A stretch of DNA of 64,000 nt, taken from contig NZ_MNAN01000031.1 of assembly GCF_001854475.1 (NCBI RefSeq), positions 1-64,000 on the forward strand, in the 5' to 3' direction. How positions within the stretch are numbered: the stretch's first letter is position 1; each line of letters starts with the position of its first letter. The position numbers and the translations under genes were made by a program. The stretch comes from Pseudoalteromonas byunsanensis (GTDB lineage: Bacteria > Pseudomonadota > Gammaproteobacteria > Enterobacterales > Alteromonadaceae). Under the pieces are notes generated by a model. It was given only the letters and a program-made list of their open reading frames with translations, searched no databases and was not told where the DNA came from. Positions 18,962 through 27,922 of the stretch are shown piece after piece.

Positions 18962-19989
18962 TGTTTAAGTTAAATACATCACTGCATAAATGGCTTTCGC
19001 TGTTGGTTGGCATACAGTTGTTAATTTGGCTCGGCACTGGTCTGTATTTTAATCTAATGGACCACCAAAAAGCTTCCGGGGCTGTTCACCTTCGTCCTGT
19101 CAATCACAACGCCTCAACAAGCCCTACACAGCTCATTCCTTTTGACCAATTGGCGTTTGATGGCGCTAAACAAATCAAACTACTTTGGATCCTAGGACAC
19201 CCCTACTATCAGCTTACATTTGAGTCTGGGCCGCACGCTTATCAACACAAAAGCGTCACCTTAGTGGATGCCAAAAGCGGCGCCGTACGCCCACTTAGCG
19301 AAACCTTGGTACGCACCATTGCCGTTAAGTCGTACGATGGCGCGGTGAACATCATCTCGGCAAATCTGCTAACACCACCAATTGACGAATTACCCCGAGA
19401 AGAAAACCCTGTTTGGCAGGTAAAGTTCGATGATGCCAACAATACCAATGTGTACATTGATGCTAATTCAGGCGCCGTGTTGGCTCATGTTAATGACGAT
19501 CGTCGTCTAAAAGACCTAATGCTTATGCTGCACTTTATGGATTACTTTAATACCGGCGGCTTTAACCATTGGCTGATCATTGTGTTTGCCATCGCATCAT
19601 TGCTGCTGTCAATGACGGGGATCACATGGTTGGTTGAACGTTTTAAATCCGGCCAGTTACGCATAATGCTAAAGCCAAGCAGCCAACAAGTGACGGTGAC
19701 CGAGCAATCCTCTCAACAAAGCAACACGCTTACCCTGAAAGCACAACAACCCCTGTTTGACGCGCTTGCACAACATAATGTCTTGTTGCCATCCAACTGT
19801 GGTGGCGGTGGAACCTGCGGAATGTGCAGAATACACAGCGAACAGCCGTTGAAAATAACAGAAGCTGAGCAGGCGCGATTATCAAAGTCTAAGCTGGATG
19901 AAGGATACCGTTTAGCCTGCCAGCATATGGCGGGAGAGGTGACGCATATTACCGTGCGCACCCAGAAAAAATCAGCCAAAGCGCAGTAA
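18961..19989 (+). CDS. PepSY membrane protein fused to [2Fe-2S] ferredoxin
   Basis: The 342-residue product repeats the plan of its neighbour: a TM helix at about 12-30, a PepSY-like periplasmic part, LMLMLHFMDYF, and a TM helix at about 198-220. It then adds a cytoplasmic plant-type ferredoxin domain from about residue 240. Cluster ligands are Cys280, Cys286, Cys289 (NCGGGGTCGMC) and Cys320 (RLACQH), close to the NqrF ferredoxin pattern. This layout suggests electron transfer from a cytoplasmic donor across the inner membrane, perhaps to reduce copper or another periplasmic acceptor; that is inference. It is the last gene of the operon, before a strong hairpin. Confidence 0.87.
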   Translation: MFKLNTSLHKWLSLLVGIQLLIWLGTGLYFNLMDHQKASGAVHLRPVNHNASTSPTQLIPFDQLAFDGAKQIKLLWILGHPYYQLTFESGPHAYQHKSVTLVDAKSGAVRPLSETLVRTIAVKSYDGAVNIISANLLTPPIDELPREENPVWQVKFDDANNTNVYIDANSGAVLAHVNDDRRLKDLMLMLHFMDYFNTGGFNHWLIIVFAIASLLLSMTGITWLVERFKSGQLRIMLKPSSQQVTVTEQSSQQSNTLTLKAQQPLFDALAQHNVLLPSNCGGGGTCGMCRIHSEQPLKITEAEQARLSKSKLDEGYRLACQHMAGEVTHITVRTQKKSAKAQ

Positions 19990-20011
19990 ATTCACATATT
20001 GCGTTAACCAA

Positions 20012-20050
20012 AGACAAGCTAACAAGCAGCCTATTTTTGTTAGCTTGTCT
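20012..20050 (+). terminator. Hairpin terminator of the copper operon
   Basis: A perfect 14-base stem AGACAAGCTAACAA / TTGTTAGCTTGTCT with an 11-base loop lies just after the PepSY-ferredoxin stop. The T-rich tail is short (CTCTTTC), but the stem is strong. Confidence 0.75.
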
Positions 20051-20143
20051 CTTTCGCCGCTGAGTATATATCACAACAACCATCAACAATGCGCGACTTT
20101 CAATGACTCATATATTTTATTTTAAAAACAAGGAGTAAACACA

Positions 20144-20359
20144 ATGCGAGCCAGTCTACGAGCCAAAATCATCGAGACATGTAATAAAAAAATTGCCGCC
20201 AAGGGCGACAACGTTGGATTATCTTTTTACGCCTTTTTTGCCAACAAAAATGACGACCCTGAATTGCTAATGGAAGCCGCCACTTGGTGGATCCAAATCC
20301 ACCAGCTGGACCATTTTGAAAAGGCCATAAAAATTAAAAAGATGGTCGAAGCAATGTAA
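20144..20359 (+). CDS. Small conserved hypothetical protein
   Basis: A 71-residue protein with a good AAGGAG ribosome site. It is basic at the N-terminus and mostly helical, with a dense conserved-looking core (SFYAFFANKNDDPELLMEAA, then WWIQIHQLDHFEKAIKI). I recall similar small proteins of unknown function in Shewanella and Pseudoalteromonas, but no named domain. It stands alone between the copper-operon terminator and another small gene. Confidence 0.7.
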   Translation: MRASLRAKIIETCNKKIAAKGDNVGLSFYAFFANKNDDPELLMEAATWWIQIHQLDHFEKAIKIKKMVEAM

Positions 20360-20444
20360 CAGAGCTGTTATCGCTGACCTGAGTCGCTATTGAAAATCAG
20401 CTAGTTAACCTCATCTTATTGTTTTAGCAGATGAGTAAAGATAC

Positions 20445-20729
20445 ATGAAAATGTTTGGCCTAACCGACTTCTACAGCGATTTAATCACCTACTTTGCCAT
20501 TTTCATAACCAGTGTACTGGTAATTCGAGGAATGTTCGCCTTGGTCAAATGGGGAAAGAAAATGCCCAAAGGTGCCTTTATATTGCTGGCCTTTATTCCG
20601 CTTATCACCATCTTTCCCATCCCACCAACGGTGTTCAAAAATGTTGAAAAAGCCAAACAAGAACAACGAAAGCGTAAGGAAGACAACGGAGATGGGCCAG
20701 AAAACGATGACCATAATCCCAGCCTTTAA
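20445..20729 (+). CDS. Small membrane protein of unknown function
   Basis: The 94-residue product has two predicted membrane helices (about residues 12-32 and 42-62) and a highly charged C-terminal tail rich in Lys, Glu, Asp and Asn. No family is recognised. It follows the preceding small gene by 85 bases on the same strand and is followed by a REP-like palindrome. The two membrane helices and charged tail look like a real small membrane protein, but no role can be proposed. Confidence 0.55.
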   Translation: MKMFGLTDFYSDLITYFAIFITSVLVIRGMFALVKWGKKMPKGAFILLAFIPLITIFPIPPTVFKNVEKAKQEQRKRKEDNGDGPENDDHNPSL

Positions 20730-20746
20730 TTATTTTTTGAGTGAAT

Positions 20747-20782
20747 AGGTTGGATAAGACGCACAGCAACGCCACCCAACCT
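20747..20782. repeat. REP-like palindrome, diverged copy
   Basis: AGGTTGGATAAGACG and the matching ACGCCACCCAACCT form an imperfect hairpin. It is related to the family found at 48.8, 57.1, 57.3 and 58.4 kb (GGTYGGATAAG... CATCCGAC). Just after it, a short TAAATAAAGCTTG segment is repeated in tandem. Confidence 0.6.
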
Positions 20783-20868
20783 TACTATGATACTTACCAA
20801 GCTTCGCGCACCACCAAGCTTGTAAATAAAGCTTGTAAATAAAGCTGGTAATGTGTCGTACTGCGCGT

Positions 20869-22416
20869 CTATCGCTTTTTACTTGAAAACACACGTTCCA
20901 TAAGGGTTTGCTTGTCAGTCAAGGGGATTAACCTTGCTTGTTTTATCTCAGTTGCGAAGAGCACTCTTGCATGATGTGAAGACACAAACTGCTCAACTTC
21001 AATGCCAAGCGCATCGACTTTATCCATCAATACCGCAAGGCGATGATAGGTATCCACATCAGGCCAGCGACTTGGGGAGTCAAAGCCAACTTGTAAGCTA
21101 CTGCCAAATATATCTTCACTAAACAATATTTTCTGCTGTGGCAAATAAACCACTAAGTTATGATTAGCGTGGCTATTTGGCACATCAAACAACTGTACTT
21201 TGCCACCCGCCAGTTTGCCTTGATTGCTAACTTTGATTAGCTGCTCTTCGCTAAGCTGGGCTTTTAAATGGGTTTGTACTGCTGCTATATCATTGGGGTG
21301 AACAACCAAGCTTGCCCCGTGTGTGAGTACATCTTGTAGGCCCATTAAATGATCTGTGTGGTGATGAGTGACGATATGCTGCTTGATAGGTTTATTACTT
21401 TTCGTTGTTGCTCTTAGCAGTGCCACGTTGTTTTGCCAATCTTGACTATGCTCATCCATCTGCCATGCACCTGCACTGATAAAATAGTCACCAACATCAA
21501 TAAATAAGGTGTATGACCACCCTTTGCCTACATAATAAACGCCAGAAGCGAGCTCTCTTAAGGTCTGCTTTGACACATCCATAGGCGTGTCACTTGGGCG
21601 TAGTGTGTAGTTTGCTGGTAAATCAAATTGGGCATTGTGCACAGAATTAAAAGTTACTCGCCGTGCATTGCTGTGAAACAATGGCCCGTGTTCAGTGCCA
21701 GCAAAAATCCGCTGCGCCCACGTTACTCCATCGCTTTGCTTATGATTTAAAAAATCCACACTCACAAGCTGGCCGCGCTGAGCTTTTAATAGCCGCGTTA
21801 AATAACCCGTACTTTGATTAATATATACTGTGTACTCTTGCTTTGTGCCAGAGTGAACAGTCAGCACATCGTGAGCTTGCCCCTGAATATATGCGACATC
21901 CGTCCATTTGCTTGGCGCTTTATGATCAAATAAGTTTTTGACTATCAGCGTATCTAGCCACTGACTTTGCCCAAGGTCGACATTCTCAAAATTCATTCGC
22001 TTAGTAGGATTGTATTGCTCTAAAGCGTGATCAACCCCGTAGCCTTTGCCATCAACATAAAGCCTGTGCATCACGGTGGGACTGTCCGAGCCATGGCCAC
22101 CGACTAATCGCGTCGTTGCACGCTTAAACACTTTGCGCTGGCTGGCAAAATCAATGGCCAATTCTAGTCGTTGCTCGCTCAAATAACTGACCATCTCACC
22201 TTGAAGCGCATGACCGCTTTGCCACTGTGAAAAGTGCAGCTGTTCGTCGTGTAATGTAATGCTTTTAAGCTGAATAAGTTTTGCGCCACCGTAAGCATTT
22301 ACGGCATGGTCAATCACCTGCGCGGCTTTATCACCCGCTCGCAATGTAGTGCATACGGTGGATAGCAAAATGGCCGTGCCCCAACACCACACCTTAATGT
22401 TACTTGTTACCTTCAT
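20869..22416 (-). CDS. Secreted MBL-fold metallohydrolase
   Basis: The start is set at ATG 22416 (MKVTSNIKVWCWG), preceded by AAAGG; this gives about 515 residues with a signal peptide cut near residue 28. The N-terminal half (to about residue 270) is an unassigned beta-rich region. The C-terminal half is a metallo-beta-lactamase fold with the zinc motif THHHTDH, plus further histidines in NSHANHNLV and SSHHARVLF. Substrate unknown; related proteins are annotated as MBL-fold hydrolases. The gene is divergent from a CadC-like regulator 212 bases away, which may control it. Confidence 0.85.
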   Translation of the reverse strand: MKVTSNIKVWCWGTAILLSTVCTTLRAGDKAAQVIDHAVNAYGGAKLIQLKSITLHDEQLHFSQWQSGHALQGEMVSYLSEQRLELAIDFASQRKVFKRATTRLVGGHGSDSPTVMHRLYVDGKGYGVDHALEQYNPTKRMNFENVDLGQSQWLDTLIVKNLFDHKAPSKWTDVAYIQGQAHDVLTVHSGTKQEYTVYINQSTGYLTRLLKAQRGQLVSVDFLNHKQSDGVTWAQRIFAGTEHGPLFHSNARRVTFNSVHNAQFDLPANYTLRPSDTPMDVSKQTLRELASGVYYVGKGWSYTLFIDVGDYFISAGAWQMDEHSQDWQNNVALLRATTKSNKPIKQHIVTHHHTDHLMGLQDVLTHGASLVVHPNDIAAVQTHLKAQLSEEQLIKVSNQGKLAGGKVQLFDVPNSHANHNLVVYLPQQKILFSEDIFGSSLQVGFDSPSRWPDVDTYHRLAVLMDKVDALGIEVEQFVSSHHARVLFATEIKQARLIPLTDKQTLMERVFSSKKR

Positions 22417-22628
22417 AGAATTGCCTTTGTTTTTATAAATCACCAGCAGTGAACAAAAAGCATGACCACACCACCACAAAGGCGTGCTTATAAAAAACTG
22501 ATTAATAGCTGATGATAATTAACCATTTGTTTTATAAGCTTATTTAAATTTTTATCACTATTTGGATAAGCGATTCGAGCCTAGACAGCAAATTCAATAG
22601 CCCATACACTGTGGCCAGATAGTATTGA

Positions 22629-24737
22629 GTGACCACCATGACACAGCTGCCCGTTTTTTCTATTTGCGATTACAAAATTGACCTATCACGTTCAGTCATT
22701 GAACAGGGTGAGCAACAAACTAAAATAGAACCTAAGGTACTCAGCGTATTGTATGTGCTCGCCCAGCACCAAAATGAAGTAGTGACGCACCAAACTTTAA
22801 TGGAACAAGTTTGGCAAGGCGCTGAGGTGGTACCCAATGCTCTACAACGCTGTATTGCAATACTTCGCAAAGAATTAGGCGATGACGCAAAATCACCCAA
22901 TATTATTGCCACGCACCCCAAAATCGGCTACCGACTACTGTGTGAGGTAACTTGGTATAATGCGCCCGACACCCACTCTCTAGCAAATTCAAAAAAACAC
23001 CGACGAATGCTTGACTCAACACCTTGGACTTTCGTTGCAGTCTGCATAACTATGCTACTGATGTTCACCATACTGTTTTGGCCCACAACACCTATAACAA
23101 AATATACGCAGCTCACAGAACTCACTAACACGGATGCACACGAATCACATGCTATTTATAGCCCCAATGGCCAGTACATTGTATTTAACCGCTACGCAGG
23201 CAGTTGTAAAAGTCATATCTGGGCTAAAGCATTGCATAATGGCAAAGAGACTCAACTTACTGCTCAGGCAGGTCAATTTGGCGCTCCAACCTTTACCCCA
23301 GACGGTAGAGAGATAGTGTTTGCCACGTACAATACCTGCGATAAAGTACCAAGCAATCAATCATTACCGACAAGCTGTTGGACATTGGCGACCTTAGACT
23401 TTGCTCAGGCACTGAGTGGGCCACAAACACTCAACACCCGCTACCAATGCCAAACTCATGAGATAAAAACGCCAAAAGCATTGGCTAATCATCAGTATGC
23501 ATTTTTACAGTTCAGCACCAAAAACCCTGCCATAATGCTTTACAACGATTTGAATAAATCAAGCCAACCGTTGTTTAGCAGCGATGCTTTGTCGATTTAT
23601 CATTTTGACTACCACCCCAAGCGCCAACAGTTTGTTGTATTTGCACACGATCAACATGCCAATACTCAACTTATCTTGCTTGATAAAAACGGTAAAATGC
23701 TACAGCAAGCAACACTTCAACTTCCCGAAAAGCCGATTTTTATATCCCCTATTATTGGTAACTTTGCAACCACAGGTGAGTACTTACTTGCAGTGAGTAA
23801 CCGTAAGCTTTACAAAGTTGCGCTGGACGGCCAAATGAGTGAGCTCATAACGCCAAGCAGCCGTTTGATTTCTGTAACCGAACACCCAAGCCAACAAGAC
23901 TTACTCGCAGTGCAAGGCCATAAAGACATAGATATTGCGCAGGTTGATTTGAACCAAGATATCATGCAACAACGGGCTCTAGATTTACACACGGTCACGA
24001 CGCCTTACCCAAGTACTGCGCGCTCAAACACACAGGAACGCTTAGCGCGCTTTCCTCCCAATGGGCGAAGCATCTCTTTTATTAGTAACCGCACAGGGCA
24101 AGACGAGATATGGCTTTGGCATCCAAATAGCGACGCAGTGCAACTAACCAACAATGAAAATGAAGAAACCATACATGGCTATGCTTGGTCAGCGGATAGT
24201 CATCATGTAGCTTGGGTGAAAAATGGCAAACTGCTAATCACTGATTTAACAGGTAACAGTAGGCTTGTGAGTACCTACAAACCACTTTTTTCGGTATTAA
24301 ACTGGTTAGACAGCGACACGCTACTTGTACTTATTAAAAACGCGCGCGCAAATAGCCTGTATCAATTTGATATAAAAGAGAATAAACTCATTGCGTACCA
24401 CCTCGATGACGTTGAAAATGCATGGGTCAGTCACAATCGGCTGATTTACACCACCAAAAACAACCAAGTATTTAGTCGTGCAATCACACCGAATGAGCAG
24501 CCCGCCACACCGCTGCCTCACCTCAATGGCAAAGCCTTGTTAGTTAAAAATGGGGCCATCTACAGTGTGGACAAAGACACCTTTGCACTCAAACAGTACG
24601 ACCTAAACGGTGCATTTATTCAAACCTTAAAAACACTCAAACCCACCGCTTGGAAAATAACAGACTTAAAAGATACGCAACTGCTGCTTGAGCAATTTAT
24701 TACCATTGATCAGGAAGTGGTTGTTTTACAGAAATAA
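22629..24737 (+). CDS. CadC/ToxR-like membrane regulator with TolB-like repeats
   Basis: The 702-residue protein starts with an OmpR-type winged helix (about residues 8-105; KIEPKVLSVLYVLAQHQ, PNALQRCIAILRKELGDD, HPKIGYRLL). One transmembrane helix follows at about 137-158. The rest is periplasmic, with TolB/WD-like blade motifs such as HAIYSPNGQYIVFNRYAG, PTFTPDGREIVFA and GYAWSADSHHVAWV. This is the one-component membrane regulator plan of CadC and ToxR, in which a periplasmic signal changes DNA binding. The GTG start at 22629 and an ATG at 22638 are both possible. It probably regulates the divergent hydrolase gene; that is inference. Confidence 0.85.
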   Translation: MTTMTQLPVFSICDYKIDLSRSVIEQGEQQTKIEPKVLSVLYVLAQHQNEVVTHQTLMEQVWQGAEVVPNALQRCIAILRKELGDDAKSPNIIATHPKIGYRLLCEVTWYNAPDTHSLANSKKHRRMLDSTPWTFVAVCITMLLMFTILFWPTTPITKYTQLTELTNTDAHESHAIYSPNGQYIVFNRYAGSCKSHIWAKALHNGKETQLTAQAGQFGAPTFTPDGREIVFATYNTCDKVPSNQSLPTSCWTLATLDFAQALSGPQTLNTRYQCQTHEIKTPKALANHQYAFLQFSTKNPAIMLYNDLNKSSQPLFSSDALSIYHFDYHPKRQQFVVFAHDQHANTQLILLDKNGKMLQQATLQLPEKPIFISPIIGNFATTGEYLLAVSNRKLYKVALDGQMSELITPSSRLISVTEHPSQQDLLAVQGHKDIDIAQVDLNQDIMQQRALDLHTVTTPYPSTARSNTQERLARFPPNGRSISFISNRTGQDEIWLWHPNSDAVQLTNNENEETIHGYAWSADSHHVAWVKNGKLLITDLTGNSRLVSTYKPLFSVLNWLDSDTLLVLIKNARANSLYQFDIKENKLIAYHLDDVENAWVSHNRLIYTTKNNQVFSRAITPNEQPATPLPHLNGKALLVKNGAIYSVDKDTFALKQYDLNGAFIQTLKTLKPTAWKITDLKDTQLLLEQFITIDQEVVVLQK

Positions 24738-24777
24738 GCTTTACAAAGCGCGTATGCATTACGCGCTTTGTAAAGCT
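24737..24777. terminator. Perfect 18-bp hairpin between convergent genes
   Basis: The stem AGCTTTACAAAGCGCGTA pairs exactly with its complement around a five-base TGCAT loop. It begins in the stop codon of the regulator and ends before the S41 peptidase gene, so it can stop transcription from both sides. Confidence 0.85.
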
Positions 24778-24795
24778 AAAAAGACCATAATTAAA

Positions 24796-26586
24796 CTATT
24801 TGCTTAAAGAGAATATGGCTTCAAGCGCTGAGTCTTTTCCCGCAAAATAGTCTTTAGCACTGAGCTCTATGGGTAAATCGGGTGCCACCCAAATACGATG
24901 ATCTTCCGGCACGCTAGTTTGATGAAATTGCGACGATAATAAACCATGTTGCCTGCTGTACGGTAAGTTAAACCACCCTGACTCACCAATGGTATTGGGA
25001 CGAGTACCCGACGGCTCACCCACAATAATCGGGTTTGTAATAGCCTGCACTTTAACCAAAATATCATGCCCTGCCGAGAAAGTATTACGCCCTACCATCA
25101 CAAACAAGTGTCCTTGTGGTTTATACAGTTCAAAAAACGCGGTTAGCGCAATCAAAGGCGGTGTAATGGAGCCATTACCACCACTGTTATGGCGCAAGTC
25201 TAAAACGAGATGTTTGATATCTTTGCTTATAATTATATCTCTGAGCTGCGCGCTAAATTCAGCTAGCGACACATCCTTACGGTTTCTCACATCGTTCACT
25301 TGCACATATAAAAGGCTTTGCTCAGCGAAGAGCTCATGCCAATAAGGCCTGTCGTTATGTTTTAAATACGTAGGCAACTCACTTGCGCGCAACTTAGGTA
25401 GCTTAGGTAACTTGGGAAATCCGCCAAAACGCATGGCACGTGCCTTTGGGGTTACCGTAAACTGTTCATCTTGCTTGCGTAAAGTCAGCGTCACCGCTTG
25501 CTTAGCCGATACAATGCCTAACCCTTGCAACACGGGAACCAAGCTCAAATAATAGGGCGCTAACCAACTTTGCTGCATTTGATTGTCTCGCGCGTTAATG
25601 CTGCCCACCAACTCAATGGCTTTAGCCACGCTCACATCACCAATGCGCTCAACTTTACTGCCAATTAAGTGCTGATATTCATCGCTTGCAGCAACGATGT
25701 ACAAGCCGTCGTTAAATAAATAAAACTGCACGGGTAACTGGGCAAAGTTACCATGCTCGCCCCATGCTGGAATTAAAATATTGTGACCATTATTTAAAAG
25801 ACCAATGAGCTGCATAAAGCCAAACACAATTTGCTGGTCGCTCAATTTTGGAATGCGCTTATGTAGCGCATCTACTCTCGCTTTAAAGTCAGCTTGGCTG
25901 ATAGAATGAAACGGATTAACGTGTAAGCGCTGAATTTCAGCATATAGATAGGCTAAGTCACTTCGCCAGCCTGCATCTCGGCTTATATCTTGTGTATCAA
26001 TCACACCTGCAACACGCTTAAATTCATCGCTATTTTCCATGCCCTTAAATGCGGCCATGGTGTCACGGCTAAACAAACTACGGCCAGCCAGTTTAGGTTT
26101 ATCATCCCAGCGCGCCGCTAGGGCTTTGTTCAACCACTCAATAGTTTTACTTTGTTGACCAGCAAACCCGTACGCCTGTGCAATTTTAACCATCAAATCG
26201 TTTGGTGTACTGGCGCCATTGGGAATGCCTGTTAAACGGTAGCCTAGCGAAAGCGCTTGCTCAAACGCACTGACCGCTTCTAGCCATTGCTTGTGATTAA
26301 AATACGCCAGCCCCAACAAATACCATGTGGCACCATCGTTTTGATATTGCTTGGTTAATTTTTCTAATAAAGGTTTGGCTTGTTGCCACTGACCTTGCTT
26401 GGCCAACTGCACAGCTTGTTGTTTATCGCTTAGATAGTCGATGGGGTTTTTAACTTGGCTGGCAAGATACACATTGTCGGCTTGGTTTACCATCTCGGTG
26501 GCTTTGTTTTGCACAGCCCCCGCATTTAAGCTCATAACTGCTAACAGCAAAGTACTTAACAACACTCGCCCACTCATATACAACAT
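24796..26586 (-). CDS. Exported TPR and S41-family peptidase
   Basis: The 596-residue product has a signal peptide (about 1-25; ATG 26586 or the nearby ATG 26574). A TPR-like helical section at about 50-150 (WYLLGLAYFNHKQWLEAVSAF) follows, and then a C-terminal S41 (tail-specific protease) domain. Within it LVLDLRHNSGGNGS and RNTFSAGHD carry the conserved strand and the likely nucleophile serine; IIVGEPSGTRPN is typical of this fold. It is expected in the periplasm or attached to the envelope. It shares a strand with the AraC-type regulator gene upstream (78-base gap). Confidence 0.85.
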   Translation of the reverse strand: MLYMSGRVLLSTLLLAVMSLNAGAVQNKATEMVNQADNVYLASQVKNPIDYLSDKQQAVQLAKQGQWQQAKPLLEKLTKQYQNDGATWYLLGLAYFNHKQWLEAVSAFEQALSLGYRLTGIPNGASTPNDLMVKIAQAYGFAGQQSKTIEWLNKALAARWDDKPKLAGRSLFSRDTMAAFKGMENSDEFKRVAGVIDTQDISRDAGWRSDLAYLYAEIQRLHVNPFHSISQADFKARVDALHKRIPKLSDQQIVFGFMQLIGLLNNGHNILIPAWGEHGNFAQLPVQFYLFNDGLYIVAASDEYQHLIGSKVERIGDVSVAKAIELVGSINARDNQMQQSWLAPYYLSLVPVLQGLGIVSAKQAVTLTLRKQDEQFTVTPKARAMRFGGFPKLPKLPKLRASELPTYLKHNDRPYWHELFAEQSLLYVQVNDVRNRKDVSLAEFSAQLRDIIISKDIKHLVLDLRHNSGGNGSITPPLIALTAFFELYKPQGHLFVMVGRNTFSAGHDILVKVQAITNPIIVGEPSGTRPNTIGESGWFNLPYSRQHGLLSSQFHQTSVPEDHRIWVAPDLPIELSAKDYFAGKDSALEAIFSLSK

Positions 26587-26664
26587 TCAACGTCTCCTTT
26601 GCGATTAATACCGCTATCGCGATTTACTTACCGCCAGCATAACAAAGCCCGTCAAAAATCAGGT

Positions 26665-27735
26665 TTAAGATCCTGATCCGCGACTAATTAACTGCTTTTT
26701 AAACTGCATTGGCGTAAGTTCAAACTCCTTTTTAAAACTATTATAAAACGTCGATTTTGAATTAAACCCCTGATCTAATGCGATATTTATTAGTGGCATA
26801 GTGGAGTGCGGCGCGGTTTCAATAGCCGCTTTTACTGCCCTTGCACGCAGGCTATTAATGTAATCACTAAAGTTACGTTGAGCGACGGTATTTACCGCCC
26901 AGGAAATATCTCGCACCTTTAAACCGGTATGGTCGGCCAATTCAACAATGGTCAGTTTGGGTTGTTGATAAAGCTTTTCATGCCAAACGACTCGCTCAAT
27001 TTCAGCAAAAATTGTCTGTGCCACAGCATCATCTTGCACCGTGTTTTGGGGCGCATTCAGCAAGTTTTGGTAACGCTTAATATCACCAAATACCTCGGGG
27101 CTGCGCACCACTTTAAAAATCAAATAACAAGACAGGCTAAAAAACACCAGCTCACTGGCAAAATACAACCCCTTTTTGATTAAAAGCGGCGTGATGGTTT
27201 GCGTGTTCATACGTACTAAATCCAGCACCAACAAAGTACAAAATACCCCAAGTGCCATTGATAACCACTTTAACGAATAGCCATCTGCCTGCGAACTCAC
27301 CGATTTAAGCAAGGTATGATATTGACTCAGCTTGATAAAGCACAGCGAGATATAAAGCAATTGACTTACGGAACCCACCAACACCACCGCTTGCACCTGC
27401 GAGGTAAACGGCAATGCCATTAATGCAGGTAAAAAGTGCGCGGCTGTTTTAACCGTTACCTTTGGCTCGCACCCCGTCAATGAGCTCACCAACAAATACA
27501 GCAAAGGCCCAAACAGCAGTGTAAATGCTGGGGTAATCAACACCTCCCCCAGCAGAGCATTATTCTCGGCAATATTCAGCACACACAACACACTTTGAAA
27601 CCCTAAAAATAGCGCTAACAGCCTAAACTTTGCCACATGAAACACCAATACAGCACCAAAAGCGGTCATAAAGGCAAACACCACTTGCAACATACTCACC
27701 GCTTCAAGGGTGATGGGAGAAGAAATAAAATTCAT
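26665..27735 (-). CDS. AraC-family regulator with membrane N-terminus
   Basis: Residues 1-225 form about seven hydrophobic helices (for example LLALFLGFQSVLCVL and TLLFGPLLYLLVSSL). The C-terminal 110 residues are an AraC-type double helix-turn-helix with KVRDISWAVN and the signature GFNSKSTFYNSFKKEFELTP. At 356 residues this is a membrane-bound transcription regulator of a type common in Pseudoalteromonas and Shewanella. It probably senses a small molecule or envelope state. The S41 peptidase gene directly downstream is the natural candidate target. Confidence 0.85.
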   Translation of the reverse strand: MNFISSPITLEAVSMLQVVFAFMTAFGAVLVFHVAKFRLLALFLGFQSVLCVLNIAENNALLGEVLITPAFTLLFGPLLYLLVSSLTGCEPKVTVKTAAHFLPALMALPFTSQVQAVVLVGSVSQLLYISLCFIKLSQYHTLLKSVSSQADGYSLKWLSMALGVFCTLLVLDLVRMNTQTITPLLIKKGLYFASELVFFSLSCYLIFKVVRSPEVFGDIKRYQNLLNAPQNTVQDDAVAQTIFAEIERVVWHEKLYQQPKLTIVELADHTGLKVRDISWAVNTVAQRNFSDYINSLRARAVKAAIETAPHSTMPLINIALDQGFNSKSTFYNSFKKEFELTPMQFKKQLISRGSGS

Positions 27736-27922
27736 TAACTAATCAAAGCCCTGGGATTGGGTAACTTATATACTTAAAATCAAAGATTAACACAGCAGCG
27801 ATATTCACGTCATAAGTACCTCTATAGAGTAAACAATAAGCGTTATTACGCACTACAACTCTTAAGTTTCTTAGCCTTGTACTAATTCTAAACAACCAGA
27901 ACAAATATGGAGCAGTGTCTAG

